Positions 55,834 through 64,000 of a stretch of 64,000 nucleotides of DNA are shown here, in pieces. Origin of the DNA: Martelella lutilitoris. Lineage in GTDB: Bacteria > Pseudomonadota > Alphaproteobacteria > Rhizobiales > Rhizobiaceae. The position numbers were made by a program, and so were the translations under genes. The stretch is taken from contig NZ_CP066786.1 of the NCBI RefSeq assembly GCF_016598595.1, forward strand, positions 1,697,501 through 1,761,500, read 5' to 3'. Below the pieces are notes generated by a model, which worked only from the letters and a program-made list of their open reading frames with translations, was not told the origin of the DNA and searched no databases. Within the stretch, counting starts at the first letter, position 1. Each line of letters begins with the position of its first letter.

Positions 55834-57869
55834 TCATCAAAGCTGTGGGTCCACAGACGTTCGAAGATCTGGCGATCCGCCTCATACGCGGCAAAGCGCG
55901 ACGTGAGCACGAGCTTGCCGTCCTCGCGGAAAACCTGCGTGTCCGTCTCGATCGAAACCTTCCAGCTGTCGCGCTCATAGGTTTGGGCAAACTGGAAGCC
56001 GGCGCGCGCCGACCCGCCGTCGCGGGGCAGAATGGAATAGTCGTGATCATAGCGGGAGGTGATCGACAGACCGTCGATTTCCCATGTCGATGGCGTGTCC
56101 TCGGAAAAAAGGGCGACCCTGCCGGTTGCCTGGTCGGTAACCGTGGTGCGCCTGTATTCAGGGGCCGCGACGGTCTTGCAGGAAACGGGCATCGCGTGCA
56201 GCGCCGCGCCGAACGCCGGCTGGTCGTGGATGGCCCCGGGCGGCATGCCGAGCAAGCTCAGCTGCAGGCCTTCGGGCTGGATACACATGGCGTTGTCTTG
56301 CGCTTCCGGCCAGATCATCGGCCAGTAGCTGGTCGACAGCGCAAGCCGCAGCCTGCTGCCGGGCGAGAACCGGTGCGCGACGGCATTGACGGGGATTGCG
56401 ATATCGAAGGCTTCGCCCGGCGCGACGCCTTCCGGTCGCCTCAGACGCCGCGCCGTGAAGGTCACCCGCGCGGATGTGCCGTCGGCCTTGACCTCGTTCA
56501 GGCGGATGACAATCAGCGCCCGCTCGCCCGCAAACGAGAGCCTGAGCTTCAGGGCGGCATGGCCGACGAGATGCTGCGGGTGATCGAGCGGCCGGGTGTC
56601 GAAGCAAAGCGACTGCCCGTCGTCGGGGCGCTGATCGGAAGCGAATTCCGGCCCGTTGCCGCCGGCGTCGAGTGGGCACCATTCGCCCCCGGTCGCGCCC
56701 AGCGTCAGCGGACTGTCGAGAACGATCGCGCCCGCGGGCCCGCCGGGCGTTTCGGAAAGGCAACGATCATCGGCATAAAGCGTCTTTGCGGGCGCTTCCG
56801 GCGGCCAGCTTTCAAGCCCGATCCAGCTGCCGCCGATCTCCGGCGAGGCCGCATCCGGCTTCGGATCGTCGCCGACCCAGAGCCGCAGCATCGGCTCGTC
56901 CATGATCCCCGTGTCGTCGTCGAGTAGCCAGTGGCGCCACCAGCGCATGCATTCCTGCAGGAAGCCGATCCGCGGTCCGGGCTGGCCCCATGTCGGATAC
57001 ATGTGCGTCCACGGCCCGATGAGCCCCTTGCGCGGAACATTCAGCTTCTGCATCAGCCTGAGGATGGGATCGGAATAGCCGTCGACCCAGCCGCCGACGG
57101 CGAAGACGGCGCAGTCGATATCGCCATAATTCTCGCAGACGGAGCCGTGCTTCCAGAAATCGTCGCGCTCCATGTGCGACAGCCAGCCGGCAAGCGGGGG
57201 CTCGATATTTTCCAGCCGGTGCATCCAGATGTCGCGCCAGTTCTGTCCGGCATGTTTCGGGTCCGCCGGACGTCCGAGCTGGGTGAAGAGTCCGGCGCCC
57301 CATTGCAGGCCGTCGTTCAAGAGCGCGCCGCCCATGAAATGAACGTCGTCACCGTAGCGGTCGTCGGTCGAACAGGCAGTGATGATCGCCTTGAGGGCCG
57401 GCGGGCGGCGCGCGGCGATCTGCAGGCCGGCGAAGCCGCCCCATGAAATGCCGATCATGCCGACATTGCCGTTGCACCACGCCTGCGCCGCAAGCCAGGC
57501 AATCACCTCGAGGGCATCGTCCTGTTCCTGTTTCAGATACTCGTCATGCAGCAGGCCTTCGGAATTGCCCGAGCCGCGAATGTCGACGCGGCAGGCGGCA
57601 ATGCCGCATTCGGCGAAGTAGCCGTGCATCATGGCATCGGCAAGCGCCGTGCCGTCCGACTGACGATAGGGGATCCATTCGAGAACGACCGGGACCTGGG
57701 AGGCTGCCGGCGCCTCAGGCAGCCACAGGCGCGCCGTCAGCCGCGTGCCGTCGGAAAGAGGGATGACGATCTGTCGGAAGGGCGCCGGCCTGTCGCCGGT
57801 CGCGCGCACGGTAAAGTTCTGCAAGAGACTGCTCGCTCGTCGCTCTGTTGCGGTTCGGGCGGCGGGCAC
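55830..57869 (-). CDS. CocE/NonD family hydrolase (X-Pro dipeptidyl-peptidase S15 fold)
   Basis: The 679-residue enzyme has an N-terminal alpha/beta hydrolase domain with nucleophile motif GISWGGFAGLQ near residue 142, a helical cap, and a C-terminal jelly-roll domain (about 430-679) typical of CocE and alpha-amino-acid ester hydrolases. These enzymes cleave esters or amides of small acyl groups. The start is a GTG at 57869, preceded by GGCGGA, 27 bases after the binding-protein stop. There is no signal peptide, so the imported compound would be cleaved in the cytoplasm. The C-terminal residues overlap the DUF1989 start. Confidence 0.92.
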   Translation of the reverse strand: MPAARTATERRASSLLQNFTVRATGDRPAPFRQIVIPLSDGTRLTARLWLPEAPAASQVPVVLEWIPYRQSDGTALADAMMHGYFAECGIAACRVDIRGSGNSEGLLHDEYLKQEQDDALEVIAWLAAQAWCNGNVGMIGISWGGFAGLQIAARRPPALKAIITACSTDDRYGDDVHFMGGALLNDGLQWGAGLFTQLGRPADPKHAGQNWRDIWMHRLENIEPPLAGWLSHMERDDFWKHGSVCENYGDIDCAVFAVGGWVDGYSDPILRLMQKLNVPRKGLIGPWTHMYPTWGQPGPRIGFLQECMRWWRHWLLDDDTGIMDEPMLRLWVGDDPKPDAASPEIGGSWIGLESWPPEAPAKTLYADDRCLSETPGGPAGAIVLDSPLTLGATGGEWCPLDAGGNGPEFASDQRPDDGQSLCFDTRPLDHPQHLVGHAALKLRLSFAGERALIVIRLNEVKADGTSARVTFTARRLRRPEGVAPGEAFDIAIPVNAVAHRFSPGSRLRLALSTSYWPMIWPEAQDNAMCIQPEGLQLSLLGMPPGAIHDQPAFGAALHAMPVSCKTVAAPEYRRTTVTDQATGRVALFSEDTPSTWEIDGLSITSRYDHDYSILPRDGGSARAGFQFAQTYERDSWKVSIETDTQVFREDGKLVLTSRFAAYEADRQIFERLWTHSFDE

Positions 57870-57896
57870 GGCCGGTCCGCCGCCTTTGTTTCAGGT

Positions 57897-59465
57897 TCAG
57901 GACGCCTTGAAGTCGCGCAGGAAGGCGATCTGAGCATCCGGCTTGAAGGCGGGCTCGATACCCGGCTTCGTTACCCAGGCGTTGACGCCGTGATAAAGGA
58001 AGATATAGGCGCCGGTTTCCTCCAGCTCGTTCTGCAGCGCGACATACATCCGCTCGCGCTTCGCCGGATCGGTTTCCTTCACGGCGGCGGCATTCTTCGC
58101 ATCCCACCCGGGCGAGCAGGTGCGCTGGAAGTTCCACACGCCGACCTGCTCGCAGGTGAACCACTCTGTCACCCAGCTCGGGTCCGGCGTAGTCGTGAAC
58201 GGCTCGATGATCAGGTCGATATTCTTGTAGCCGCCGCCCTCGTTGTCCTGCGCCTCGGCAATCATCGTGGCGCTGTCCATCTGGCGGATCGAGAGGTTGA
58301 TGCCGACCTGGGCGAGCTGCGCCTGCAGCACCTGTGCGACAATCATGATGTCAGGGTCCGTGCCGAAGGTCAGAGAAAGATCCAGCCCCTCCGCGCCGGC
58401 TTCCTGCAGCAGGGCCTTGGCCTTTTGCGGGTCATACCCGTAAAGAACGCTGTCGCGCGCGCCAGGCAGGGGCGGCGGAACCAGGCCGTATGCGGGATCG
58501 ACCGCGCCGCCGAAGGTCGCATCGACGATTTCCTGAACGTTGACGGCATGCTGGATCGCGCGGCGAACCTTGAGGTCGGCAAGCTTCGGATTTTCGACAT
58601 TCATGCCGATCCAGGCATAGCCGAGCGCCGGCTTGACCGTCAGCGTGTTGTCGGTGCCCTCATAGGCTGGGATCGAGTTGACGGCAATCTGCGTGCAGTC
58701 GAGGTCGCCTGCGGCAAAAGCGGTCTCTGCCGAGGTCACGTCGGCGATCGGGTAGAGCTCGATCTCGTCGTAGTAGGGCCTGGGACCGACCCAGCCGGGA
58801 TTGCGCGTCAGCCGGATGATCTCGCGCGGTCGCCATTCGGCAAGCTGGTAGGGACCGGAGCAGGCCAGCGGATCGGTGGCAATATCGGCATTGCCGGAAG
58901 CCTCCACAGCCTTTTTCGAGATGATCAGGCCGGAGGCATTCGGCAGTGTCGATGTGAAGAGCGGCGCGAAGGGCTCCTTCAGGCGGATGACGCCGGTGTA
59001 TTTTCCGGTCACTTCGACGGTGTCGAGCGCGGCCCAGTCGGAGCCGTAGACGGCGTTGACGGCCGGATCGGCGAAACGCTCGAAGGAAAACTTCACGTCC
59101 TCCGCCGTCATCTCGCCGAAGCCGTTGGTGAACTGGATGCCGGGCCGCAGTTCGAAGCGGATGTTCATCGGGTCGCCGTCGTCAAGGAGGGTAGCCGCAT
59201 CCAGCTCCCAGTCCCAGTTGTCGCCGTCTCCGTAGCGCACCAGCCCGGAAAAGATCGCGAACATGACGGTTTCGTCGTACCAGCCGCCGCGGCTTGCCGG
59301 GTCAAGGCGTTCCATGTCGCCGTCATTGCGGATCTTGAGGACCTTGTTCTCCTGCGCAAAAACGGCCTGCGTCCCGGCCAGATTGGCAACGGCCACCGCC
59401 AGTCCGCCGGCGCCCAGTCTCTGCATCGCCTGGCGTCGGGTGATCTTGAATTCACTCATGGTCAT
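57897..59465 (-). CDS. ABC transporter substrate-binding protein, family 5 (DppA/OppA type)
   Basis: A 522-residue periplasmic receptor for peptides or peptide-like ligands. The N terminus reads MTMSEFKITRRQAMQRLGAG, with a twin-arginine motif, so it may be exported folded through Tat; cleavage is likely near VFAQ. The mature protein shows LDPASRGGWYDETVM and RPYYDEIELYPI, typical of SBP family 5. The start is one of two ATGs (59465/59459) behind AAGGAAG; upstream sequence to 59618 is inside the ATPase gene. Its position after both ATPases is unusual, because it normally comes first. Confidence 0.93.
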   Translation of the reverse strand: MTMSEFKITRRQAMQRLGAGGLAVAVANLAGTQAVFAQENKVLKIRNDGDMERLDPASRGGWYDETVMFAIFSGLVRYGDGDNWDWELDAATLLDDGDPMNIRFELRPGIQFTNGFGEMTAEDVKFSFERFADPAVNAVYGSDWAALDTVEVTGKYTGVIRLKEPFAPLFTSTLPNASGLIISKKAVEASGNADIATDPLACSGPYQLAEWRPREIIRLTRNPGWVGPRPYYDEIELYPIADVTSAETAFAAGDLDCTQIAVNSIPAYEGTDNTLTVKPALGYAWIGMNVENPKLADLKVRRAIQHAVNVQEIVDATFGGAVDPAYGLVPPPLPGARDSVLYGYDPQKAKALLQEAGAEGLDLSLTFGTDPDIMIVAQVLQAQLAQVGINLSIRQMDSATMIAEAQDNEGGGYKNIDLIIEPFTTTPDPSWVTEWFTCEQVGVWNFQRTCSPGWDAKNAAAVKETDPAKRERMYVALQNELEETGAYIFLYHGVNAWVTKPGIEPAFKPDAQIAFLRDFKAS

Positions 59466-60495
59466 TGTCTTCCTTCGTTTGGCTTTCAGGTGGGTTGAGC
59501 GTGTCGCGCGGAGAGGGAGCCGACCCTTGCGCGGTCGCGGCAAAATGGCAGGCCGCGCTGTGGCCATTTTCCAGGCGCTGCGGGCGCGGCGCCTTCTCCG
59601 CGCAGAGGGCGCGGGCAATGGGACAGCGCGTGCGGAACTCGCAGCCCGCCGGGCGCTGCTTCAGGCTCGGAATCTCGCCGGAAATCAGCCGGTCGACATC
59701 GACCGTTTCCTTGGCCGCCAGCAGCGCGCGCGTATAGGGATGCGCCGGCGCCCTGAAGACCGTCTCTGACGGCCCTTCCTCGACGATGCGGCCGAGATAC
59801 ATGATCGCGATGCGGTCCGTGACATGGCGCGCGACGGCGAGGTTGTGCGTGATCAGCAGAAAGGAAACATGAAGCTTCTCCTGCAAATCATTGAGTAGGT
59901 TCAGTAATTCTCCCTGGACGGAAAGATCGAGGCCGGCTGTCGGCTCGTCCGCCACGACCAGTTCCGGTTTCAGCGCCAGCGCGCGGGCAACGCTCACCCG
60001 ACGCGCCTGGCCGCCCGAAATCTCGTGCGGGTAGCGGTCGGCGAAATCGGGCGAGAGGCCGACGAGACCCAGGAGCGCGATCGCTTTTTCCCGGCGGTCG
60101 CCTTCCAGCATGCGATGCACCACAAGCGGCTCCGTCACCGACAGGCCGAGGCGCATACGCGGATCGAGCGAGGCGACGGCATCCTGAAACATGAAGGCGG
60201 TCTTGCGGCGCATGCCCGGCCAGAGCCTGTCGCGTCGAGAGGTCACCGTGTCGCGGTCGAGGCGGATCCGGCCGCCGGAGATCGGCGCGAGACCCATGAC
60301 CGCGCGGCCGAGCGTGGTCTTGCCGCTGCCGCTTTCGCCGATCAGGCCGACCGTCGTTCCGCGTTCGATGGCAAGCGACGTGCCGGGCAGCACGGTCACG
60401 AAGCCTTCCGCCCCGCGCAGCCGCGCGAAAAGGCCCGCCGCGGGATAGCGGACCTCGAGCTCGTCGATTTCGAGGAGATGGTCCTTTTTGCTCAT
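59452..60495 (-). CDS. Peptide ABC transporter ATP-binding protein, DppF/OppF type
   Basis: A 347-residue ATPase starting MSKKDHLLEIDELE at the ATGA overlap with the preceding ATPase gene. It has Walker A GESGSGKTT, signature ISGGQARRVSVARAL, Walker B before DEPTAGLD, and the C-terminal oligopeptide-transporter extension with a Cys cluster (CEFRTRCPIARALC) that binds an iron-sulfur cluster in this family. It pairs with the DppD-type ATPase. Upstream frame to 60693 lies within that gene. Confidence 0.93.
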   Translation of the reverse strand: MSKKDHLLEIDELEVRYPAAGLFARLRGAEGFVTVLPGTSLAIERGTTVGLIGESGSGKTTLGRAVMGLAPISGGRIRLDRDTVTSRRDRLWPGMRRKTAFMFQDAVASLDPRMRLGLSVTEPLVVHRMLEGDRREKAIALLGLVGLSPDFADRYPHEISGGQARRVSVARALALKPELVVADEPTAGLDLSVQGELLNLLNDLQEKLHVSFLLITHNLAVARHVTDRIAIMYLGRIVEEGPSETVFRAPAHPYTRALLAAKETVDVDRLISGEIPSLKQRPAGCEFRTRCPIARALCAEKAPRPQRLENGHSAACHFAATAQGSAPSPRDTLNPPESQTKEDNDHE

Positions 60496-61460
60496 GCGGT
60501 CACCAGATGGCAGGCGCTGTTCCAGTCGCGGCCGCAGGCGGCAAGCGGCGGGCGCTCCGTGGCGCAGGGAGCGAAGGCCGAGCGGCAGCGCGGGGCAAAG
60601 CTGCAGCCCTTGCGCGGCTCCGTCGGCGCGGGAACGGTTCCGGGAATGGTCGGCAGCGTGCGGGTCGGCCTGTCGATGCGGGCCGGATCGCATTCCAGCA
60701 GAGCCTTCGTATAGGGGTGCTGCGGATTGGCGAGAACCGCGCTGACCGGCCCTGTTTCCAGCAATTCGCCGGCATAGAGCACGGCAACCCGGTCGCAGAC
60801 GCGCGATACGACGCTGATATCATGCGTGATGAACACCGTCGCGCCGGTGAAGCCGGCCTTGGCATCGCGCATGATGGCGAGGATCTGCGCCTCGGTCGTT
60901 GCATCGAGAGCCGTCGTCGGTTCGTCGGCAATCAGAAGGCGCGGCTCGGCCAGCAGCGCCGCGCCGATGGCGACGCGCTGCCGGCTGCCGCCGGAAAGCT
61001 GGTGCGGAAACTGGCGCATGCGGGTTTCGGGATCGGACAGGCCGACCTTCTCGAGCATGTCGACCGCGCGCCTCCAGCGTTGGGCCTTGCTCATTTCCCT
61101 GTGCCAATGCTGGAAGGCGACCATCTGCCGGCCGATCCGCAGGACGGGATTGAGCGCCGTGAACGGATCCTGCGCGATGGTCGCGATGGCGGAGCCGCGC
61201 AACCGCCTGCGTTCGGCCGCGTCGAGAGCCGTCAGCTCGCGATCCTCGAAATGGACCGAACCCTCGATCCTGGCGCCGGCCGGCAAAAGGCCGAGCATGG
61301 CGGATGCGAGACTCGACTTTCCCGAGCCGCTTTCGCCCACGAGGCCGAGCGTTTCGCCCGGCGCGACGTCGAGCGAGACATTGTGCACGGCGCGGACATC
61401 CCCCCTTTCGCCGGGATAGATGATGCTGACATTCTTCATGGACAGGAGTGGTTTCGTCAC
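60492..61460 (-). CDS. Peptide ABC transporter ATP-binding protein, DppD/OppD type
   Basis: A 322-residue ATPase with Walker A GESGSGKSS, signature LSGGSRQRVAIGAAL, Walker B before DEPTTALD, and the C-terminal OppD extension containing CSFAPRCRSAFAPC. It starts with GTG at 61460, two bases after the stop of the DppC-type permease. It overlaps the next ATPase by four bases. Confidence 0.93.
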   Translation of the reverse strand: MTKPLLSMKNVSIIYPGERGDVRAVHNVSLDVAPGETLGLVGESGSGKSSLASAMLGLLPAGARIEGSVHFEDRELTALDAAERRRLRGSAIATIAQDPFTALNPVLRIGRQMVAFQHWHREMSKAQRWRRAVDMLEKVGLSDPETRMRQFPHQLSGGSRQRVAIGAALLAEPRLLIADEPTTALDATTEAQILAIMRDAKAGFTGATVFITHDISVVSRVCDRVAVLYAGELLETGPVSAVLANPQHPYTKALLECDPARIDRPTRTLPTIPGTVPAPTEPRKGCSFAPRCRSAFAPCATERPPLAACGRDWNSACHLVTA

Positions 61461-61462
61461 GG

Positions 61463-62347
61463 TCAGCGCCTTGCGATCTTGCGGGGGTCGAGAACATCGC
61501 GCAGCGCTTCGCCGAGAAAGGTGAATGCGATGGTGGCGATGATGATCGGAAGCCCGGCCGCGACCGCGATGTGCGGCGCCTGGCGGACATAGGTGTAGCC
61601 CTCGGCCAGCATGTTGCCCCAGCTCGATTGCGGCGGCTGGACGCCCTGACCGAGAAAGCTCAGCCCGGACTCGATGCCGATGACGGCCGGAATATCCATG
61701 GCGACCAGCACGAAGATCGGGCCGATCAGGTTTGGAAGAAGGTGGGAGAGGGCGAGACGGGCGCGCGAACTACCGATCGCCTCGGCCGCCACCACGAAAT
61801 CCGCATTGCGCAGCACCAGTACCTGGTTGCGCACGACGCGGAAATAGCCCGGCGCCATGGACGCCGAGATCACGAAGATCAGCGTCGTCATGGATGGCCC
61901 GTAGATCGAGACGAGCACCAGCGCGAACAGGACGAGGGGCAGCGATTTCACGGAATCGTTGACGAGCACCAACAGGCTGTCGACAAGCTTCGAGCCGAGG
62001 CCGGCGACCATGCCCATGGCCATGCCGGCGATCAGCGCGCCGCCGGTTCCGAGCAGGGCGACCTTGAAGGCGGTGCGCGTGCCGAAGATCACGCGGCTGA
62101 GAAGATCGCGCCCCAGCTGGTCGGTTCCCAGCCAGTGGGCAAGGGAGGGGCCCTGCATTCTGACCCTGGGGACGATCGCATTCGGGTCATAGGGCGCGAC
62201 GAGCGGAGCGGCGAGGGCGGCGGCGATGAAGAGAAGGATGACGATCGTCGCGATCGCGCCCGTCGGGTTGCGCATCAGTCGTCCGAGCGTTGCGAAACGC
62301 CGCGGAGCGGCGGCCGCAGGGGTGATGTTCGCAGTGGCGTCGGTCAA
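61463..62347 (-). CDS. Peptide ABC transporter permease, DppC/OppC type
   Basis: A 294-residue inner-membrane permease. PTGAIATIVILLFIAAALAA is the first membrane helix, LGTDQLGRDLLSRVIFGTR is the family hallmark, and EAIGSSRARLALSHLLPN is the ATPase-docking loop. The start is a TTG at 62347 directly after the DppB stop, with GGAGAAAGG upstream. It forms the channel with the DppB-type permease. Confidence 0.94.
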   Translation of the reverse strand: MTDATANITPAAAAPRRFATLGRLMRNPTGAIATIVILLFIAAALAAPLVAPYDPNAIVPRVRMQGPSLAHWLGTDQLGRDLLSRVIFGTRTAFKVALLGTGGALIAGMAMGMVAGLGSKLVDSLLVLVNDSVKSLPLVLFALVLVSIYGPSMTTLIFVISASMAPGYFRVVRNQVLVLRNADFVVAAEAIGSSRARLALSHLLPNLIGPIFVLVAMDIPAVIGIESGLSFLGQGVQPPQSSWGNMLAEGYTYVRQAPHIAVAAGLPIIIATIAFTFLGEALRDVLDPRKIARR

Positions 62348-62350
62348 GGG

Positions 62351-63295
62351 TCAACCTTTCTCCGCAAGGCGGGGATCGAGCATGGCGATGGCGATATCGG
62401 CGAGGAAATTGGCAACCACATAGAGCGCCGTGGTTACGACGACCGAACCCAGAACGACCGGAAAGTTGCGGCTGATCACCGCGTCATAGGCCATCGAGCC
62501 GAGGCCGGGGCGCGAGAACACGACCTCGACCAGCACCGCGCCGGACAGGAGATTGCCCATGCCGACGCCGAGGACGGAAATCACCGGTATGATCGCGATC
62601 GGCAGCACGCAGCGCAGCACGATGTGCGCCTTGCCGACGCCGAAGGCCTCATAGGTGCGCACATGCGGCTCCGCCAGCGTCTCCAGCATGGCGACGCGCA
62701 CCAGCCGCGCGATATACCCGACCCAGGCGACGCCGACGGCAAAGGCGGGAAGGACAAGGTGATGGATCTGGTCGCCGAAATCGCCCGGCTCTCCCGCGCC
62801 GATGGAGGGAAACCAGCCCAACTGCACGGAAAACAGGATCAGCGCGTAGATCGCCATCAGGAAGGCCGGAAGCGCGACGACGCTGGTTGAAATCAAGCCG
62901 ATGATGCGGTCGGTCCAGCTGTCGGGCCTCAGCGCCGCCCAGATGCCGAGCGGGATGCCGATGAGCGCCGCCCAGCCAAGACCCGTAACGGCGAGCAGGA
63001 CGGTCTTGGGAAGCGCCGCGAGCACCATTTGCGTGACCGGGCGCTGGTTGAGGATGTCCGTGCCCAGATCGCCGTGCAGTAGCGACCAGAGAAAATTCAG
63101 CGCCTGCACCGCGAGCGGCTGATCGAGCCCCATGCGCAGCCGGAATGCCTCCTTCTGCAATTCGCTGGCGCGCGGGCCGAGCGCGATCGTCGCCGGGTCG
63201 CCGGGCACCGTGTAGATCAGAAGGAAGAGAATGGTCATGGCGACAAGCAGCACTGCTACGCCGAGCACGAATCGTCTTGCGATATAGCTAGCCAT
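62351..63295 (-). CDS. Peptide ABC transporter permease, DppB/OppB type
   Basis: A 314-residue inner-membrane permease beginning MASYIARRFVLGVAVLLVAM, the usual first helix, followed by LLIYTVPGDPATIALGPRAS. The docking loop YEAFGVGKAHIVLRCVLPIA and C-terminal VEVVFSRPGLGSMAYDAV are typical. It is the first gene of the minus-strand operon DppB-C-D-F-A, CocE, DUF1989. It is divergent from a GntR regulator gene, the likely controller. Confidence 0.94.
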   Translation of the reverse strand: MASYIARRFVLGVAVLLVAMTILFLLIYTVPGDPATIALGPRASELQKEAFRLRMGLDQPLAVQALNFLWSLLHGDLGTDILNQRPVTQMVLAALPKTVLLAVTGLGWAALIGIPLGIWAALRPDSWTDRIIGLISTSVVALPAFLMAIYALILFSVQLGWFPSIGAGEPGDFGDQIHHLVLPAFAVGVAWVGYIARLVRVAMLETLAEPHVRTYEAFGVGKAHIVLRCVLPIAIIPVISVLGVGMGNLLSGAVLVEVVFSRPGLGSMAYDAVISRNFPVVLGSVVVTTALYVVANFLADIAIAMLDPRLAEKG

Positions 63296-63389
63296 TGGCT
63301 CCGTTTCGGTCAGTGACGGCGCGCCGAAGTGTGGTGGACGGTGCCGCCTGAGCTTCTGCCTTTAAAGAAGGCTTTTCTGGAAATACGCA

Positions 63390-63430
63390 CCATAATATAT
63401 TACGGTATACATTGCAAATAAGGTATCAAC
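63390..63430. promoter_or_regulatory. AT-rich divergent promoter region with a candidate GntR site
   Basis: Between the DppB gene and the GntR gene the sequence turns AT-rich (CATAATATATTACGGTATAC at 63391-63410). GTATAC (63405-63410) is the core often seen in FCD-type GntR operators, and AAGGTATC lies shortly after. Promoters for both directions must be here, but exact boxes are not clear. Confidence 0.4.
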
Positions 63431-63474
63431 CTTTTAGAGTCAACGCACGCAATCAGAAGCGGGGTGGAGCCGAA

Positions 63475-64000
63475 ATGGCAGCAGAGCGCGTTTTCAAATG
63501 GCGGGACGATATCGTCGACGGCCGCGGCAGGACGCCGTCCCTGACCGACAAGGCCTATGAGCGCATCCGCGAGCGCATCGTCGAGCGCAGTCTGGAGCCG
63601 GGACACGATTTCACCGAAGCGGAACTGGCGCGCCATCTCGAAATGAGCAAGACGCCGGTGCGCGAGGCTCTCGCCCGTCTTCAGATGGAGGGGTTCGTCC
63701 AGGCAATTCCGCGGCGCGGTTACATGGTGACGCCGTTGCACATGTCCGCCATCAGGGATCTCTTCGCCTTCCGGGCGCTGGTCGACGGCGAGGCGGCGGC
63801 GCTTGCGGCCGCGCATATCTCGGCGCGGCAGTCATGCGAGCTTGAGGAACTGCTCGAAGCCAGCGCCCTTACGCCCCCGCAGATGAAGCCCGACGCCTGC
63901 GAAATCGCCCGCATGATCCGGATCGACAACGCCTTTCACGAGATCATCGCCATCGCCTCGGGCAATGAAAGGCTCCACCGCTGCGTCGTCGGCGTTCTCC
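63475..64000 (+). CDS. GntR family transcriptional regulator (FCD type; 3' end outside window)
   Basis: The frame opens with ATG at 63475 behind GGTGGAGC and stays open to the window end, giving 175 residues of an expected 220-240. It starts MAAERVFKWRDD, continues with the winged helix (FTEAELARHLEMSKTPVREA and FVQAIPRRGYMVTP), and enters the FCD ligand domain (RALVDGEAAALAA, IDNAFHEIIAIASGN). The FCD Asp and His, usual metal ligands, are visible. It is divergent from the peptide-type ABC operon and likely regulates it. Confidence 0.92.
   Translation, partial: MAAERVFKWRDDIVDGRGRTPSLTDKAYERIRERIVERSLEPGHDFTEAELARHLEMSKTPVREALARLQMEGFVQAIPRRGYMVTPLHMSAIRDLFAFRALVDGEAAALAAAHISARQSCELEELLEASALTPPQMKPDACEIARMIRIDNAFHEIIAIASGNERLHRCVVGVL

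Overview
The window is one high-GC bacterial chromosome or megaplasmid segment. Its content points to an alphaproteobacterium of the Rhizobiales: many ABC importers with their own catabolic enzymes, a DctB/DctD-controlled TRAP importer, an LpiA/MprF-type lysyl-phosphatidylglycerol synthase, Kup, and tightly overlapping ATGA junctions. The genus cannot be fixed from the sequence alone. I see no insertion sequence, prophage, CRISPR array or rRNA operon.

Layout. 1-4786 (+): end of a sugar-type ABC import operon (two permeases, an argininosuccinate-lyase-like enzyme, an ATPase, a PfkB kinase), followed by tRNA-Ser(GCU). 5182-15806 (-): a carbohydrate locus headed by a GntR repressor and an esterase, then binding protein, two permeases, TIM-barrel isomerase, Gfo/Idh oxidoreductase, RidA, transketolase and aldose 1-epimerase; its probable ATPase (16000-17103) is divergent. 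17306-27021: a TetR regulator divergent from a branched-chain-amino-acid-type ABC importer plus acyl-CoA ligase, M24 metallopeptidase and aldehyde dehydrogenase. Palindromic operators lie between them, one sitting exactly inside the promoter. 27022-29820: an intact dihydroxyacetone kinase between decayed remnants of a TRAP permease and a short-chain dehydrogenase. 29821-34652: glucoamylase-like GH15, 6-phosphogluconate dehydrogenase and glucose-6-phosphate dehydrogenase. 34806-40199: rhomboid-like protein, LpiA/MprF and Kup.

40324-47224 (-): dctM, dctQ and dctP-like TRAP genes, with dctD and dctB upstream. A consensus sigma-54 promoter and two inverted-repeat activator sites lie between dctD and dctP. 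47692-55088: LacI repressor and a P-loop kinase (-), divergent from a ribose/fructose-type ABC importer and a D-tagatose/D-psicose-3-epimerase-like enzyme (+). A perfect LacI-type palindrome overlaps the promoter. 55189-63295 (-): a dipeptide/oligopeptide-type ABC operon (DppBCDFA order) ending in a CocE-type hydrolase and a DUF1989 protein, divergent from a GntR regulator cut by the window end.

The genes form self-contained uptake-plus-catabolism modules, each with a local regulator. Four importer operons in which a binding-protein gene precedes its membrane or ATPase genes have a GC-rich hairpin just after that gene, a likely device for keeping binding protein more abundant than membrane parts. 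The best leads for new biology are the lyase/kinase/ABC operon at 1-4786, the TetR-controlled operon at 18242-27021 and the peptide-ABC/CocE/DUF1989 operon.
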